This document shows positions 1 through 7,041 of a stretch of 14,547 bases of DNA, in pieces. Origin of the DNA: Treponema sp. (GTDB lineage: Bacteria > Spirochaetota > Spirochaetia > Treponematales > Breznakiellaceae); the NCBI GenBank assembly GCA_031264395.1, contig JAISEB010000204.1, forward strand, positions 1-14,547, written 5' to 3'. A program made the translations under genes and the position numbers. The notes beneath the pieces are model-generated. The model had not been told where the DNA came from, searched no databases, and saw only the letters and a program-made list of their open reading frames with translations. The stretch's first letter is position 1. The number at the start of each line of letters is the position of its first letter.

Positions 1-540
1 CTTCTCTGCGAAAGTACCGTCGGATTAATCGCCCTTGGCAGAATAGGCAGATATGTCGCAAAGTATATGCGTTTTCTTGGCGCAAAGGTGATCGCCTGCG
101 ACAAACTGGCAACCGAAAAAGACGCAAAGGAACTGGACATTGAGCTTGTCAGCATGGATGATATATTTGAAAAGGCCGATGTCATATCCCTGCATCTTCC
201 TGTTTTGCCTTCAACCAGGGGAATTATCGGGGCCGGACACTTTGCAAAAATAAAGGATGGTGCGATATTTATCAATTCGTCACGAGCTGCCGTTTATGAT
301 GAAGACGCCCTGGTCAGGGAGCTGCAGAAAGGCCGGTTTGACGCCTGGCTTGACGTTTTTTCCGCCGAACCGCTGCCGCAGGAACATCCGTTCAGGCGCA
401 TGACAAACGTGACCATTACTCCGCATATTGCGGGCGATAATATCGCCATGTTTCGCCGTTGCGGAAGGGAGGCCATACTTACCCTCAAGGAATACTGCGA
501 AACGGGACGCATTATTGATCATAAACTGATGTTCCCGTAA
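1..540 (+). CDS. D-isomer-specific 2-hydroxyacid dehydrogenase, 3' part (5' end outside window)
   Basis: The open frame runs from base 1 to a TAA at 538-540, giving 179 visible residues. Family members are usually 310-350 residues, so roughly the first 140 lie upstream. The visible part opens on the NAD-binding Rossmann turn (VGLIALGRIG, residues 7-16, GxGxxG-like with the first Gly replaced by Ala). All three catalytic residues of the family are in place: Arg95 in NSSRA, Glu123 in AEPLP and His142 in PHIAG. The enzyme should reduce a 2-keto acid or oxidise a D-2-hydroxy acid with NAD(H) in the cytoplasm. The substrate (phosphoglycerate, glyoxylate/hydroxypyruvate, lactate or another) cannot be decided because the substrate-binding N-terminal half is missing. 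The next gene starts 44 bases downstream on the same strand, which suggests a shared operon with the sugar-related genes. An internal ATG at 67 falls inside the Rossmann fold and is not the start. Confidence 0.9.
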   Translation, partial: LLCESTVGLIALGRIGRYVAKYMRFLGAKVIACDKLATEKDAKELDIELVSMDDIFEKADVISLHLPVLPSTRGIIGAGHFAKIKDGAIFINSSRAAVYDEDALVRELQKGRFDAWLDVFSAEPLPQEHPFRRMTNVTITPHIAGDNIAMFRRCGREAILTLKEYCETGRIIDHKLMFP

Positions 541-584
541 GCCGCCATCCCGGCGCCTTCCATACTGTTTTTATGGAGTGAATC

Positions 585-3401
585 ATGTCCGGTATAAAAT
601 CCTGGGAAGATGTTGCCCAGTTGCCCCGAACCGTATATCAATGCGGGTCTCCCTCCGATGCCGCCGGTCTTTTAACCGGAAAAATCTATGAAGAGCCGCT
701 CCTTGTCCAGTCCAATGCGCGTATACTAATAGGCCACAGCGTAAACGGCATGTTCCGTTTTTCGGCCTTTCCTTCAAAGGTGTATCCCGTTCCAATCAAC
801 AACCGCGACTTCGGTTACTGTCAGGGCATGAATCACCATACCGACAACGCGCTTTATCTGGGCGATCTGCGCTATTCGCTGATAATGAACGGGAAAACCA
901 TTTCCCTTGCGGATTGTCTTCGAAAGGCGGAAACGCGTTATGCTTCGCATTTTTTGCCTGTTACACGAACAACCGAAGGGGATCTGGACATATCCATTAT
1001 AAGCTGCGCTCCCGTATCGGAGAAGGGAAACCCGGCGTTAAGGAACGCCCCCCTGCCCGGTCCTGCCGGGGCCATTTACGCGCTTGTCATTAAAAACATG
1101 TCGGGCAAAAAAAGCGAAGGAACCCTGCGTCTTTCCGCATCAAAAAGCCTGATAGGAGACTATGAAGATCTGAAGCCCGAATACCGGGATATGAATGCGG
1201 CGGCCTTTGCCATACGCCGCGGTACGCTGATGCTTTCGCGCCCCGAAGGAAGCGCGGGGGTCCACCTTCAGGGGGGACACTGTTCTTTCCTTGGCGATAG
1301 TTTTATTTCGGAACTTGATTTCAGCATCCCCGCCGGGGAAACGCGGGTTTTTTGCACGTATATAGCTATGGGCAGTGATTTCTGCACGGTAACTTCGGAA
1401 CTGTACGGACTTTTAAGAAAAGACCCCCTCGACTGGATTTCCCGTACGGTACAGTTTTGGCGCGAACGCCTTCCCGCCGTTGAACCGGCGGCGGAGGACT
1501 CTGGCGATATACCCGCGCGTATGCATGAGTTTTTTATACGCTGCCTGCTTGATAATTTTAACTGTCTGCAGACGGATGCCAACGGGAATCTGCTTGCCCA
1601 TCGCCAGGGAGCCCCGTCGCACGGGTTTGGGACCATTTGGGGTATAGATTATGAACCGACGATCGTATCGGCAGCCATACTGTGTCCCGAGATTGCCGAA
1701 CGCGCCCTTGTTTTTCTGCTCGATAAAACCAGGCCCATGTCGTCATACTGCAAACCGGATCATTCCGTGCCCATTCTCTGTTCTCCGGTTGTCATTGCCG
1801 CTTTTCTGCTGCGCCGCTCAGGCGATACCGGCATGTTTACACGGACGCCCGGTATGCTTGACGCCCTGATCGGCATCATGGAAGAAATTACCGGATTTAA
1901 GCATCATGAAGAAACATTGTTTTCCACCTATTGGTCAAGCGACGGCCTTACCGGACGGCGTTATGATTACGGCACAAACGTCAAGCTGTATTACGCGTTC
2001 AAGGGCATCGCGTATATTCTGGAATCCCTTGGAAAAAACGGGAAAAAATATTCGGATATTGCCGAAGGGATTACCGTGTCAATAGAAAAAACAATGCTTA
2101 TTGACGGCCCCTTTGGAAAAATGCTTTCCGGCGGAACAAATCTGGATACTGATGATGAAGGCCTCTACATAAAAGATAACAATGTCCCCTATTACGACGG
2201 TGAAGATACCAGCAGCATGCTTGCGCCCGTTTACGGAGCCTGCGCCGACGATTACGCGCCATGGGTACATTACCAGCGCTTTGGCCGTTCCCTGTTTTGT
2301 GAAAATTACCAGCCCGAAATGGATCTGCGCAGCTGGTATGCAAGCGCGCCTCTTGCCAATGACGGAACAGCGGTCCTTGCCAGCGTAAGCGGCGCCGTAT
2401 CCCGGGGTGAAATGGCGGACACCGCCGCTACCGCGGTTAACTATATTGACAGGGTTACAGGCAGCCTGTTTTGGTGGCCTTCAGGACCGGAAGAATGCAG
2501 AAAGCTAACGCGGTGCAGCCAGGGGCAGGGAGCATGGGCCTGGCAGTATGAAAGCCGCTGGCTGGGAATTGAAGCGGACGCTGTTTCCCGTACACTGACG
2601 TTTTCTCCCAAAGGGCTTCCGGATAAACTGCACATACACCCCGCCGGAATTTTCGGCCTGCCGTTCGAAATTGACTATGACGAAGGGGCCGGAACCTGTT
2701 TGATAAAAAACCTCGCCGCGGAAACATGGAATGTGCGCGTTGGTTTCAGAAAGAAAGGCTGCGGTGCGGAAGGAAAACACGAAACCGTAAAACAGGCTGC
2801 GGCGCCGGGAGAAACGCTTATGTTCAGGCGCGGCGAAATCAGCGCCGGCATTGACGGCTTCTCCGCCAAGGACATTCATGCCGCCGAACTTGCGGCCCTT
2901 GCCGAAGACGGCATTCTTTTCATGCGTACCGGGGGGCTCTGGTATTGGCTGCAGAACGAGACGCCTCCTTTCGATTTGCGGTTTGTTATCGGAAACAATA
3001 CGGATACCGGATGGAAAGAAGTAAAGGTTGTCCTTGAAATGCCTCTAAACTGCTCCGCTTCTGTGCGGGAACAGGGCGCTATGAAGCTTGAGAATGAAGA
3101 AAGGCGCGTAAACGGGCGGGCCGTGTGTTTTGCGGGTCCTCTGAAAAACGGCGAAAGAAAAACAGCCTCGTTTGTTTTTCACATGCCGTATGCCCGGAGG
3201 GTTGACAGAAAAAACGAAGACCTCTGCAGGCATCTTTTACCGAAGCCCCTGTCCTGTGATGCCCTGATAGAGGTCGTGGACATTGAAAAACCGGAATTGG
3301 TAACACTCAACGCCCGTCTTGAAATTGTAACGGAAAAGAACGGGAATATGGAGCGAACCCTTGCCTTTAAGGCTGGTTATATTCCCAAACGGAAACAGTA
3401 G
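585..3401 (+). CDS. Putative cytoplasmic six-hairpin glycoside hydrolase-like protein
   Basis: A 938-residue protein. ATG at 585 is preceded by TGGAG (574-578) at good spacing. There is no signal peptide or membrane segment, so it should act in the cytoplasm. Residues about 1-290 look beta-rich, about 310-665 are helical, and about 665-938 are beta-rich again. This beta / (alpha/alpha)6 / beta layout is known from several glycosidase and phosphorylase families. Motifs in the helical core fit such a barrel: GTIWGIDYEP (349-358), YYDGEDTS (536-543) and a C-terminal SQGQGAWAWQY (645-655) like the end of the barrel in these families. Asp355, Asp538 and Glu540 are candidate acid/base residues, which is a guess. 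The C-terminal part contains GLWYWLQN and a pattern of short strands. I could not assign a CAZy family. It lies between two sugar-acid or sugar dehydrogenase genes, which supports a role in breaking down an imported oligosaccharide or glycoside. A non-hydrolytic enzyme on the same fold (phosphorylase, lyase, epimerase) is possible. Confidence 0.6.
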   Translation: MSGIKSWEDVAQLPRTVYQCGSPSDAAGLLTGKIYEEPLLVQSNARILIGHSVNGMFRFSAFPSKVYPVPINNRDFGYCQGMNHHTDNALYLGDLRYSLIMNGKTISLADCLRKAETRYASHFLPVTRTTEGDLDISIISCAPVSEKGNPALRNAPLPGPAGAIYALVIKNMSGKKSEGTLRLSASKSLIGDYEDLKPEYRDMNAAAFAIRRGTLMLSRPEGSAGVHLQGGHCSFLGDSFISELDFSIPAGETRVFCTYIAMGSDFCTVTSELYGLLRKDPLDWISRTVQFWRERLPAVEPAAEDSGDIPARMHEFFIRCLLDNFNCLQTDANGNLLAHRQGAPSHGFGTIWGIDYEPTIVSAAILCPEIAERALVFLLDKTRPMSSYCKPDHSVPILCSPVVIAAFLLRRSGDTGMFTRTPGMLDALIGIMEEITGFKHHEETLFSTYWSSDGLTGRRYDYGTNVKLYYAFKGIAYILESLGKNGKKYSDIAEGITVSIEKTMLIDGPFGKMLSGGTNLDTDDEGLYIKDNNVPYYDGEDTSSMLAPVYGACADDYAPWVHYQRFGRSLFCENYQPEMDLRSWYASAPLANDGTAVLASVSGAVSRGEMADTAATAVNYIDRVTGSLFWWPSGPEECRKLTRCSQGQGAWAWQYESRWLGIEADAVSRTLTFSPKGLPDKLHIHPAGIFGLPFEIDYDEGAGTCLIKNLAAETWNVRVGFRKKGCGAEGKHETVKQAAAPGETLMFRRGEISAGIDGFSAKDIHAAELAALAEDGILFMRTGGLWYWLQNETPPFDLRFVIGNNTDTGWKEVKVVLEMPLNCSASVREQGAMKLENEERRVNGRAVCFAGPLKNGERKTASFVFHMPYARRVDRKNEDLCRHLLPKPLSCDALIEVVDIEKPELVTLNARLEIVTEKNGNMERTLAFKAGYIPKRKQ

Positions 3402-3402
3402 T

Positions 3403-3429
3403 CCCGGAGAAACGGCGTGTTTCCGCGGG
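3403..3429 (+). other. Intergenic stem-loop between the glycosidase-like gene and the oxidoreductase gene
   Basis: Arms 3403-3413 and 3419-3429 pair at 9 of 11 positions, with two adjacent mismatches, around a 5-base loop. The hairpin begins just after the TAG stop of the upstream gene. It is followed by an A-run, with TTTT only at 3437-3440, so it is not a classic intrinsic terminator. It may slow 3' decay of the upstream part of the message or lower expression of the downstream gene. It could also be fortuitous. Confidence 0.3.
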
Positions 3430-3443
3430 TCAAAAATTTTATA

Positions 3444-3448
3444 TGGAG
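3444..3448 (+). promoter_or_regulatory. Ribosome binding site deciding the start of the Gfo/Idh gene
   Basis: TGGAG at 3444-3448 lies 9 bases before the ATG at 3458. Earlier in-frame ATGs at 3443 and 3449 overlap or abut this site and have no Shine-Dalgarno of their own. The same arrangement (TATGGAG followed by TGAAT and then ATG) precedes the gene at 585. Confidence 0.6.
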
Positions 3449-3457
3449 ATGAATAAC

Positions 3458-4450
3458 ATGCTAAAGACCGCAATGTTAAGCAAGTGGCACGTTCATGCCC
3501 GCGATTATGCCGCCCGGCTGCTCAAGACGGGAAAGGCGGAAATTGCCGCCGTGTGGGATGAGGATGAAGAGCGGGGCAAAACCTGGGCCGGGGAACTTGG
3601 AGCCCGGTATGTCGGGGATCTTGACGGCATATTGGCCTCTGGGGATATACAGGCGGTAATCTGTGATACGCCCACAACCATGCATAAAGAAGTGTTGATC
3701 GCCGCCGCAAAGGCAGGGAAACACATTTTTACCGAAAAAGTCCTCGCCACAAGCGCCGCAGAAGCAGATGAAATCGCCGCCGCTGTCAAAAAGGCCGGCG
3801 TCGTATTTGTCATTTCATATCCGCTACGGCGCGATCCCCTGATGTGTTACGCAAAATCGCTCGTTGAATCGGGAATCTTCGGCAAAATAGGCATGGTGCG
3901 TATGCGCAGAAGCCACAGCGGCATTACGGACGGCTGGCTGCCCGGCTACTGGTTTGATACTTCCAAATCGGGCGGCGGCGCCATGATGGATTTGGGGGCG
4001 CATCCTATGTATATTCTTCCATGGTTGTGCGGAAAACCAAAAAGAATAGCCGGCGTATTTAATAATCTGTACGGGACATCATCGGATGAAAACGCTGTTG
4101 TGACTGTTGAATTTGAAAACGGCGCCATCGGCATAGGGGAAACGTCATTTATTTCCCACAATACTCCCGATGTTCTTGAAATTTACGGTTCCGACGCAAC
4201 CCTCCTGATGTGGGGCCAGGACGTTAAATTGACGGCCAAAAAATTCAAGGGTATATATGAAGGATACATCAGCCCGCAAAAAACGGATATCAAGGAACAG
4301 CCGGCCGGGCCGCTTGAAATTTTCATCGATGCGGTATTGTGCAACAAACCGCCGCCGGAAGATCTCGGTGTTGAGTCCGGCGTTACGGTAAGCCGCCTCA
4401 TGGAACTGGCATACAAGTCCAATCAAACAGGAACCATCATGGACTGGTAA
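3458..4450 (+). CDS. Gfo/Idh/MocA-family NAD(P)-dependent oxidoreductase
   Basis: 330 residues from ATG 3458 (335 from ATG 3443), normal length for the family, which oxidises or reduces sugars, inositols and their derivatives with NAD(P) in the cytoplasm. The Rossmann N-terminus lacks a classic GxGxxG. It has LSKWHVHARDYA (7-18), a variant seen in a branch of this family. Glu93-Lys94 of IFTEKV match the conserved EKP motif with Val in place of Pro; the Lys is the usual catalytic base. Asp178 and His182 in MMDLGAHPMY match the D-x3-H motif of the C-terminal substrate domain. The gene is in line with the glycosidase-like gene, 56 bases after its stop, and is likely co-transcribed. The stop faces the stop of the TetR gene, 75 bases away. 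The substrate is unknown; a monosaccharide released by the upstream protein is a reasonable inference. Confidence 0.88.
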   Translation: MLKTAMLSKWHVHARDYAARLLKTGKAEIAAVWDEDEERGKTWAGELGARYVGDLDGILASGDIQAVICDTPTTMHKEVLIAAAKAGKHIFTEKVLATSAAEADEIAAAVKKAGVVFVISYPLRRDPLMCYAKSLVESGIFGKIGMVRMRRSHSGITDGWLPGYWFDTSKSGGGAMMDLGAHPMYILPWLCGKPKRIAGVFNNLYGTSSDENAVVTVEFENGAIGIGETSFISHNTPDVLEIYGSDATLLMWGQDVKLTAKKFKGIYEGYISPQKTDIKEQPAGPLEIFIDAVLCNKPPPEDLGVESGVTVSRLMELAYKSNQTGTIMDW

Positions 4451-4504
4451 ACGCGCATCCGGCCGGGATATTTTGAAGAGCGGACCATCGGCGAATACCG
4501 GCCC

Positions 4505-4521
4505 GGAGGCGCTTGCGCTCC
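4505..4521. terminator. Weak hairpin between convergent genes
   Basis: GGAG (4505-4508) pairs with CTCC (4518-4521), extended by CG/CG inside with one bulged base and a small loop. It lies between the stops of the oxidoreductase gene (+) and the TetR gene (-), where a bidirectional terminator would be expected. No T-run follows on either strand, so the call is weak. Nothing better was seen in 4451-4525. Confidence 0.2.
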
Positions 4522-4525
4522 CATG

Positions 4526-5128
4526 TCACCCGTCTTTTAGCTGCCAGCCTTTGACCGCCAGTTCCATGGCCTTTTTAAGGTCCCCGGCCGAATCCCGTTT
4601 TAATATTACAAGGCGGAATATGGCGGATTCAATAAGGCCGTAAAGCAAATCGTCGGCGGCCTTGATATTCACCGGGGTCAATTCACCGGCCTTTACCCCT
4701 TCTATTATCATGGAGGCCAGTATGTGCCGCAGCCTGACCGTCCGGCGGCGCACTCTGGTTTCGGGATTCGCGCCGCTCCTTGAAAGGTGCAGAAGATAAT
4801 CGAGGATCACGGCAAGAAGCCGCCGGTTCGCCTCAAAACGGTCAATAATGTTAAAAAGCACCTGCGTAATTTTATTTACCGAATCAAGAGACGTGTCGTT
4901 CCGTATCCGCAGTATGTCTTCTTCCACTTCGGCAAGAAGCTGCTTGATGCTGTAGTTAAAAATTTCCTTTTTGTTTTTGAAATAAATATACAGAGTCGTG
5001 CGGAAAATGCTGCAACGGTCGGCGATCTTCTGGAACGTCGCGTCTTCAAACCCTTCGTCCATAAAAACATCAAGGGCTTTTTCGAGGATTTCCTTCCGCC
5101 GTTTATCATGCTCTACGATTATGGACAT
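4526..5128 (-). CDS. TetR-family transcriptional regulator
   Basis: 200 residues, typical for TetR/AcrR proteins. The N-terminal DNA-binding domain is clear: RRKEILEKALDVFMDEGFE (10-28), then the helix-turn-helix with TFQKIADRC (31-39) and the recognition-helix region TTLYIYFKNKKEIF (44-57), matching the family pattern (T-x-x-x-I-A ... LYxYFxxKxxL). The remaining ~140 residues are a helical ligand-binding and dimerisation domain with no recognisable ligand. ATG 5128 is preceded by AAGGGA, which overlaps the end of the methyltransferase gene. Only 12 bases separate that gene's stop from this start, so the two are probably co-transcribed and translationally coupled. Its target is not evident: no palindromic operator could be tied to it, and the first operon, which converges with it, is one candidate. 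Confidence 0.92.
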   Translation of the reverse strand: MSIIVEHDKRRKEILEKALDVFMDEGFEDATFQKIADRCSIFRTTLYIYFKNKKEIFNYSIKQLLAEVEEDILRIRNDTSLDSVNKITQVLFNIIDRFEANRRLLAVILDYLLHLSRSGANPETRVRRRTVRLRHILASMIIEGVKAGELTPVNIKAADDLLYGLIESAIFRLVILKRDSAGDLKKAMELAVKGWQLKDG

Positions 5129-5140
5129 GAAGAATCCCTT

Positions 5141-6352
5141 TTACGGATCGTATTGATAAAAATAGGCGGGAAAAGCGCCGTTGGTTATTTCCCGGCAGGA
5201 CGAGGCTTTCGCGCCAAAAAAAGATTCAAACCCCGGATGATCGGAAATAACGGCAAGTTTCCATCCGGGAAAACGCTGCCTGAGACCGGCCATTTCACCG
5301 TATGTTTTTTCCGATTCCGCGGTATCGCCCAGCCGCCTTCCGTAGGGAGGATTAGTAACAATGAACCCGGCGGCATCTTCGGGATCGTCTTTTCCCCGCG
5401 GAGGAGGACAGGCGTCTTTCGCTTCCAGGGTCCGTATGTCAGGCAGAAAGGGAAGCCGCACTCCCGGCCGCGCGCCCTTTACCGGCGGTCTGCCGCAGGC
5501 AAGATCATAGGCCCGTTCCGCGTTGGACTTTGCAATGGCGGCGGAACGCCCGTCGGCATCGCTGCCCATAATCCGTATTGTCCGCTCAAAATTTATTTTT
5601 TTGACCAGCTCTTCACGAACCGCCTCTTCAATGTCCCGGCGGGCGATAAGCAGATCGGAAAGGGCAAAGCGCCGCCTAATCCCCGGCGCCATGTCCCAGG
5701 CGTACATGGCCGCCTCAACAAGAATGGTCCCCGCCCCGCAGAAGGGATCATAAAGGGGAAATTTCCGCTTCCAGCCGGAAAGGAGCAGCATGGCGGCGGC
5801 GGTAGTTTCCCGCAGGGGCGCAACGCCGCCTTCGGTCCTGTAACCGCGCCTGAAAAGCGGCTCCCCGCTTACATCCAGAAGCAGGGAAACATTGTCTTTT
5901 TCAATGTAGACACGTATCTCCGCCTGCGGCCCCTGTTCGGGAAGCCGCTCAACGCCCATCTTGCCGCAGAGCCGCCCCGCCGCGGCCTTGTGAACCACCG
6001 CCTGTACGCTGGTAACAGCGGCAAGCCGCGAACGGTTCACCCTTACGCGGGACACCCGCAGCCCCATTCCGGCGGGAATATACGCCTCCCAGGGCGCCGC
6101 CGAGGCTCCCTTGAAAAGGGCGTCAAAATCCCCGGCGGGGAAAGAAGCCGCCTCCAGAAGAACACGGTCGGCGATCCGCAGGGCCATGAGGGCACGGTAG
6201 ATCCCGGCAAGATCCGTTTCAAAACGGACCCTGCCGAATCCCGAATCCACAATGCGGATTACAGACTCGCCGTCAAGCCTGCGAAGTTCATTTGAAAGGA
6301 CTTTTTCCGCTCCCGCCGCGCAGAGGGCTACCGCAGTCATCGTTTGCCGCAC
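5141..6352 (-). CDS. THUMP-type class I SAM-dependent RNA methyltransferase (RlmL/YpsC-like, COG0116)
   Basis: 403 residues from a GTG at 6352, or 399 from the ATG at 6340. The ATG gives an N-terminus (MTAVALCAAGAEKVL) that better matches relatives beginning just before the A-x-C-x-x-G-x-E-K segment. The N-terminal ~160 residues match the ferredoxin-like plus THUMP RNA-binding region. The link SGEPLFRRGYR (162-172) is characteristic of this family. The methyltransferase domain has SAM motif I DPFCGAGT (202-209), an acidic motif SDAD (264-267) and the catalytic motif IV NPPYG (334-338), which marks methylation of an exocyclic amino group. The E. coli homologue RlmL makes m2G2445 in 23S rRNA; that target is inferred here. 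It follows the PilZ gene on the same strand after about 110 bases and leads directly into the TetR gene. A large open frame on the opposite strand is a shadow of this gene. Confidence 0.88.
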   Translation of the reverse strand: MRQTMTAVALCAAGAEKVLSNELRRLDGESVIRIVDSGFGRVRFETDLAGIYRALMALRIADRVLLEAASFPAGDFDALFKGASAAPWEAYIPAGMGLRVSRVRVNRSRLAAVTSVQAVVHKAAAGRLCGKMGVERLPEQGPQAEIRVYIEKDNVSLLLDVSGEPLFRRGYRTEGGVAPLRETTAAAMLLLSGWKRKFPLYDPFCGAGTILVEAAMYAWDMAPGIRRRFALSDLLIARRDIEEAVREELVKKINFERTIRIMGSDADGRSAAIAKSNAERAYDLACGRPPVKGARPGVRLPFLPDIRTLEAKDACPPPRGKDDPEDAAGFIVTNPPYGRRLGDTAESEKTYGEMAGLRQRFPGWKLAVISDHPGFESFFGAKASSCREITNGAFPAYFYQYDP

Positions 6353-6358
6353 AGCTTT

Positions 6359-6364
6359 ACTATA
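6359..6364 (-). promoter_or_regulatory. Possible extended -10 promoter for the methyltransferase-TetR pair
   Basis: On the minus strand TATAGT (6359-6364) is preceded by TGG, giving an extended -10 (TGnTATAGT). No good -35 is present at 16-18 bases. Transcription would start near 6352, so the GTG at 6352 would be at the very 5' end and the ATG at 6340 would have only a ~12-base leader. Confidence 0.3.
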
Positions 6365-6389
6365 CCATACTCTTGCAACACAGGACAGG

Positions 6390-6407
6390 CTGAAGCCGCC
6401 GCTTCAG
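6390..6407 (-). terminator. Perfect 7-bp hairpin after the PilZ gene
   Basis: CTGAAGC (6390-6396) and GCTTCAG (6401-6407) form a perfect 7-bp stem with a 4-base loop. It lies between the PilZ stop and the methyltransferase start on the minus strand. There is no T-run after it in the direction of transcription, so it is at best a weak or Rho-assisted terminator, or an RNA-processing hairpin. Confidence 0.3.
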
Positions 6408-6464
6408 AGCGCTGCTCATCGCGGGTTTGCATGGGGAAAAAAAGAGACACGGAAAATACGCGGA

Positions 6465-6860
6465 TTATATGGCCGTGTTTGAAACGGCGGTGTTTGCCGC
6501 CGAAGAACGCCAGGCAAGGTAATCTACATAACGCTGAAAAAGTTTTCCCTTGGGAGACTCAAGAATGGAAAAACCTATCTCGCAGGAGTAGCCTCCGGAT
6601 CTGATCCATATTGATTCTACGGCAAGTTCAAAATCGCCTATTGCGGCGGCGCTTTCGGGCATAACTTCCAGTTTATACCGGGTATTCGGACTGATATCCG
6701 CGTAAGAAGTGCTTTCAATACAGCATCCGGTAACAGAAAGGTCTTTTAAAAGGCTCTCTTCCCCTAAAACACCGGGAATTTTTACCCTCGCAAGGGTATG
6801 GTAACGGTTATTCTTTCGATTTTCCTGCATACACCTTTTATAATGCCAAATTGAAAACAT
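6465..6860 (-). CDS. PilZ-domain protein (probable cyclic-di-GMP receptor)
   Basis: 131 residues, a single PilZ domain with short flanks. The two c-di-GMP-binding signatures are present: RxxxR as RKNNR (15-19) and DxSxxG as DLSVTG (41-46). Between and after them is a six-stranded beta-barrel pattern ending in a conserved E-x-G-F (EIGF). Family knowledge: such stand-alone PilZ proteins change conformation on binding c-di-GMP and act on motility, adhesion or secretion partners. No partner is encoded nearby. I keep ATG 6860 because it has TAAGG (minus strand, 6869-6873) 8 bases upstream and a promoter at suitable distance. An alternative ATG at 6830 (protein starting MQENRKNNRY) lies closer to the domain and has AAAGG only 3 bases away. 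Cytoplasmic; no signal peptide or membrane segment. Confidence 0.85.
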   Translation of the reverse strand: MFSIWHYKRCMQENRKNNRYHTLARVKIPGVLGEESLLKDLSVTGCCIESTSYADISPNTRYKLEVMPESAAAIGDFELAVESIWIRSGGYSCEIGFSILESPKGKLFQRYVDYLAWRSSAANTAVSNTAI

Positions 6861-6895
6861 TTCGTCAACCTTATCGCCGCATATTACTTACGTTC

Positions 6896-6923
6896 ATAAT
6901 AAATTTCGTCATAATTCGTTCAA
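6896..6923 (-). promoter_or_regulatory. Promoter of the PilZ gene
   Basis: On the minus strand TTGAAC (6918-6923, 4 of 6 to the -35 consensus) and TATTAT (6896-6901, 5 of 6 to the -10 consensus) are 16 bases apart. Transcription would start near 6889, leaving a leader of about 29 bases with TAAGG before the ATG at 6860. Confidence 0.45.
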
Positions 6924-6999
6924 AATTCAAGCCAAAACGGAAAATATACGCCGCCGCGGCGCGGAAACGGGATCACAGTATACGGTTCCGAATTCTTCA

Positions 7000-7016
7000 G
7001 TAACCAACCGGGTTAC
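7000..7016. promoter_or_regulatory. Candidate operator overlapping the XRE-cupin promoter
   Basis: GTAACC (7000-7005) and GGTTAC (7011-7016) form a perfect 6-bp inverted repeat with a 5-base spacer. Its right arm overlaps the proposed -35 (7013-7018). Position and symmetry suit autoregulation by the XRE-family regulator encoded just downstream. This is inference from geometry only. Confidence 0.4.
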
Positions 7017-7041
7017 GAAACAAGTCCAATATGTGTATACT
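7013..7041 (+). promoter_or_regulatory. Promoter of the XRE-cupin regulator gene
   Basis: TTACGA (7013-7018) and TATACT (7036-7041) are 17 bases apart and match sigma-70-type elements at 4 and 5 of 6 bases. Transcription would start near 7048, giving a leader of about 37 bases to the ATG at 7085. The -10 overlaps an earlier in-frame ATG at 7031, which argues against using that ATG. Confidence 0.5.

Noticed and set aside
4787..6295. 502-codon open frame on the plus strand
   Set aside because: It is antisense to the TetR and methyltransferase genes, whose motifs are clear. Its product is rich in Pro, Arg and Gly without any domain, as expected for a shadow frame in GC-rich DNA.
6828..6876. TTGACG with ATTATA/TATAAA as the PilZ promoter, giving a start at 6830
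   Set aside because: Spacing is 18-20 bases with a poor -10, and the start at 6860 has its own RBS and a better promoter at 6896-6923. It is kept only as an alternative start.
6952..6961. 10-base palindrome CGCCGCGGCG as a terminator or operator
   Set aside because: It lies between divergent genes, has no loop or T-run, and such GC palindromes are frequent in this DNA.
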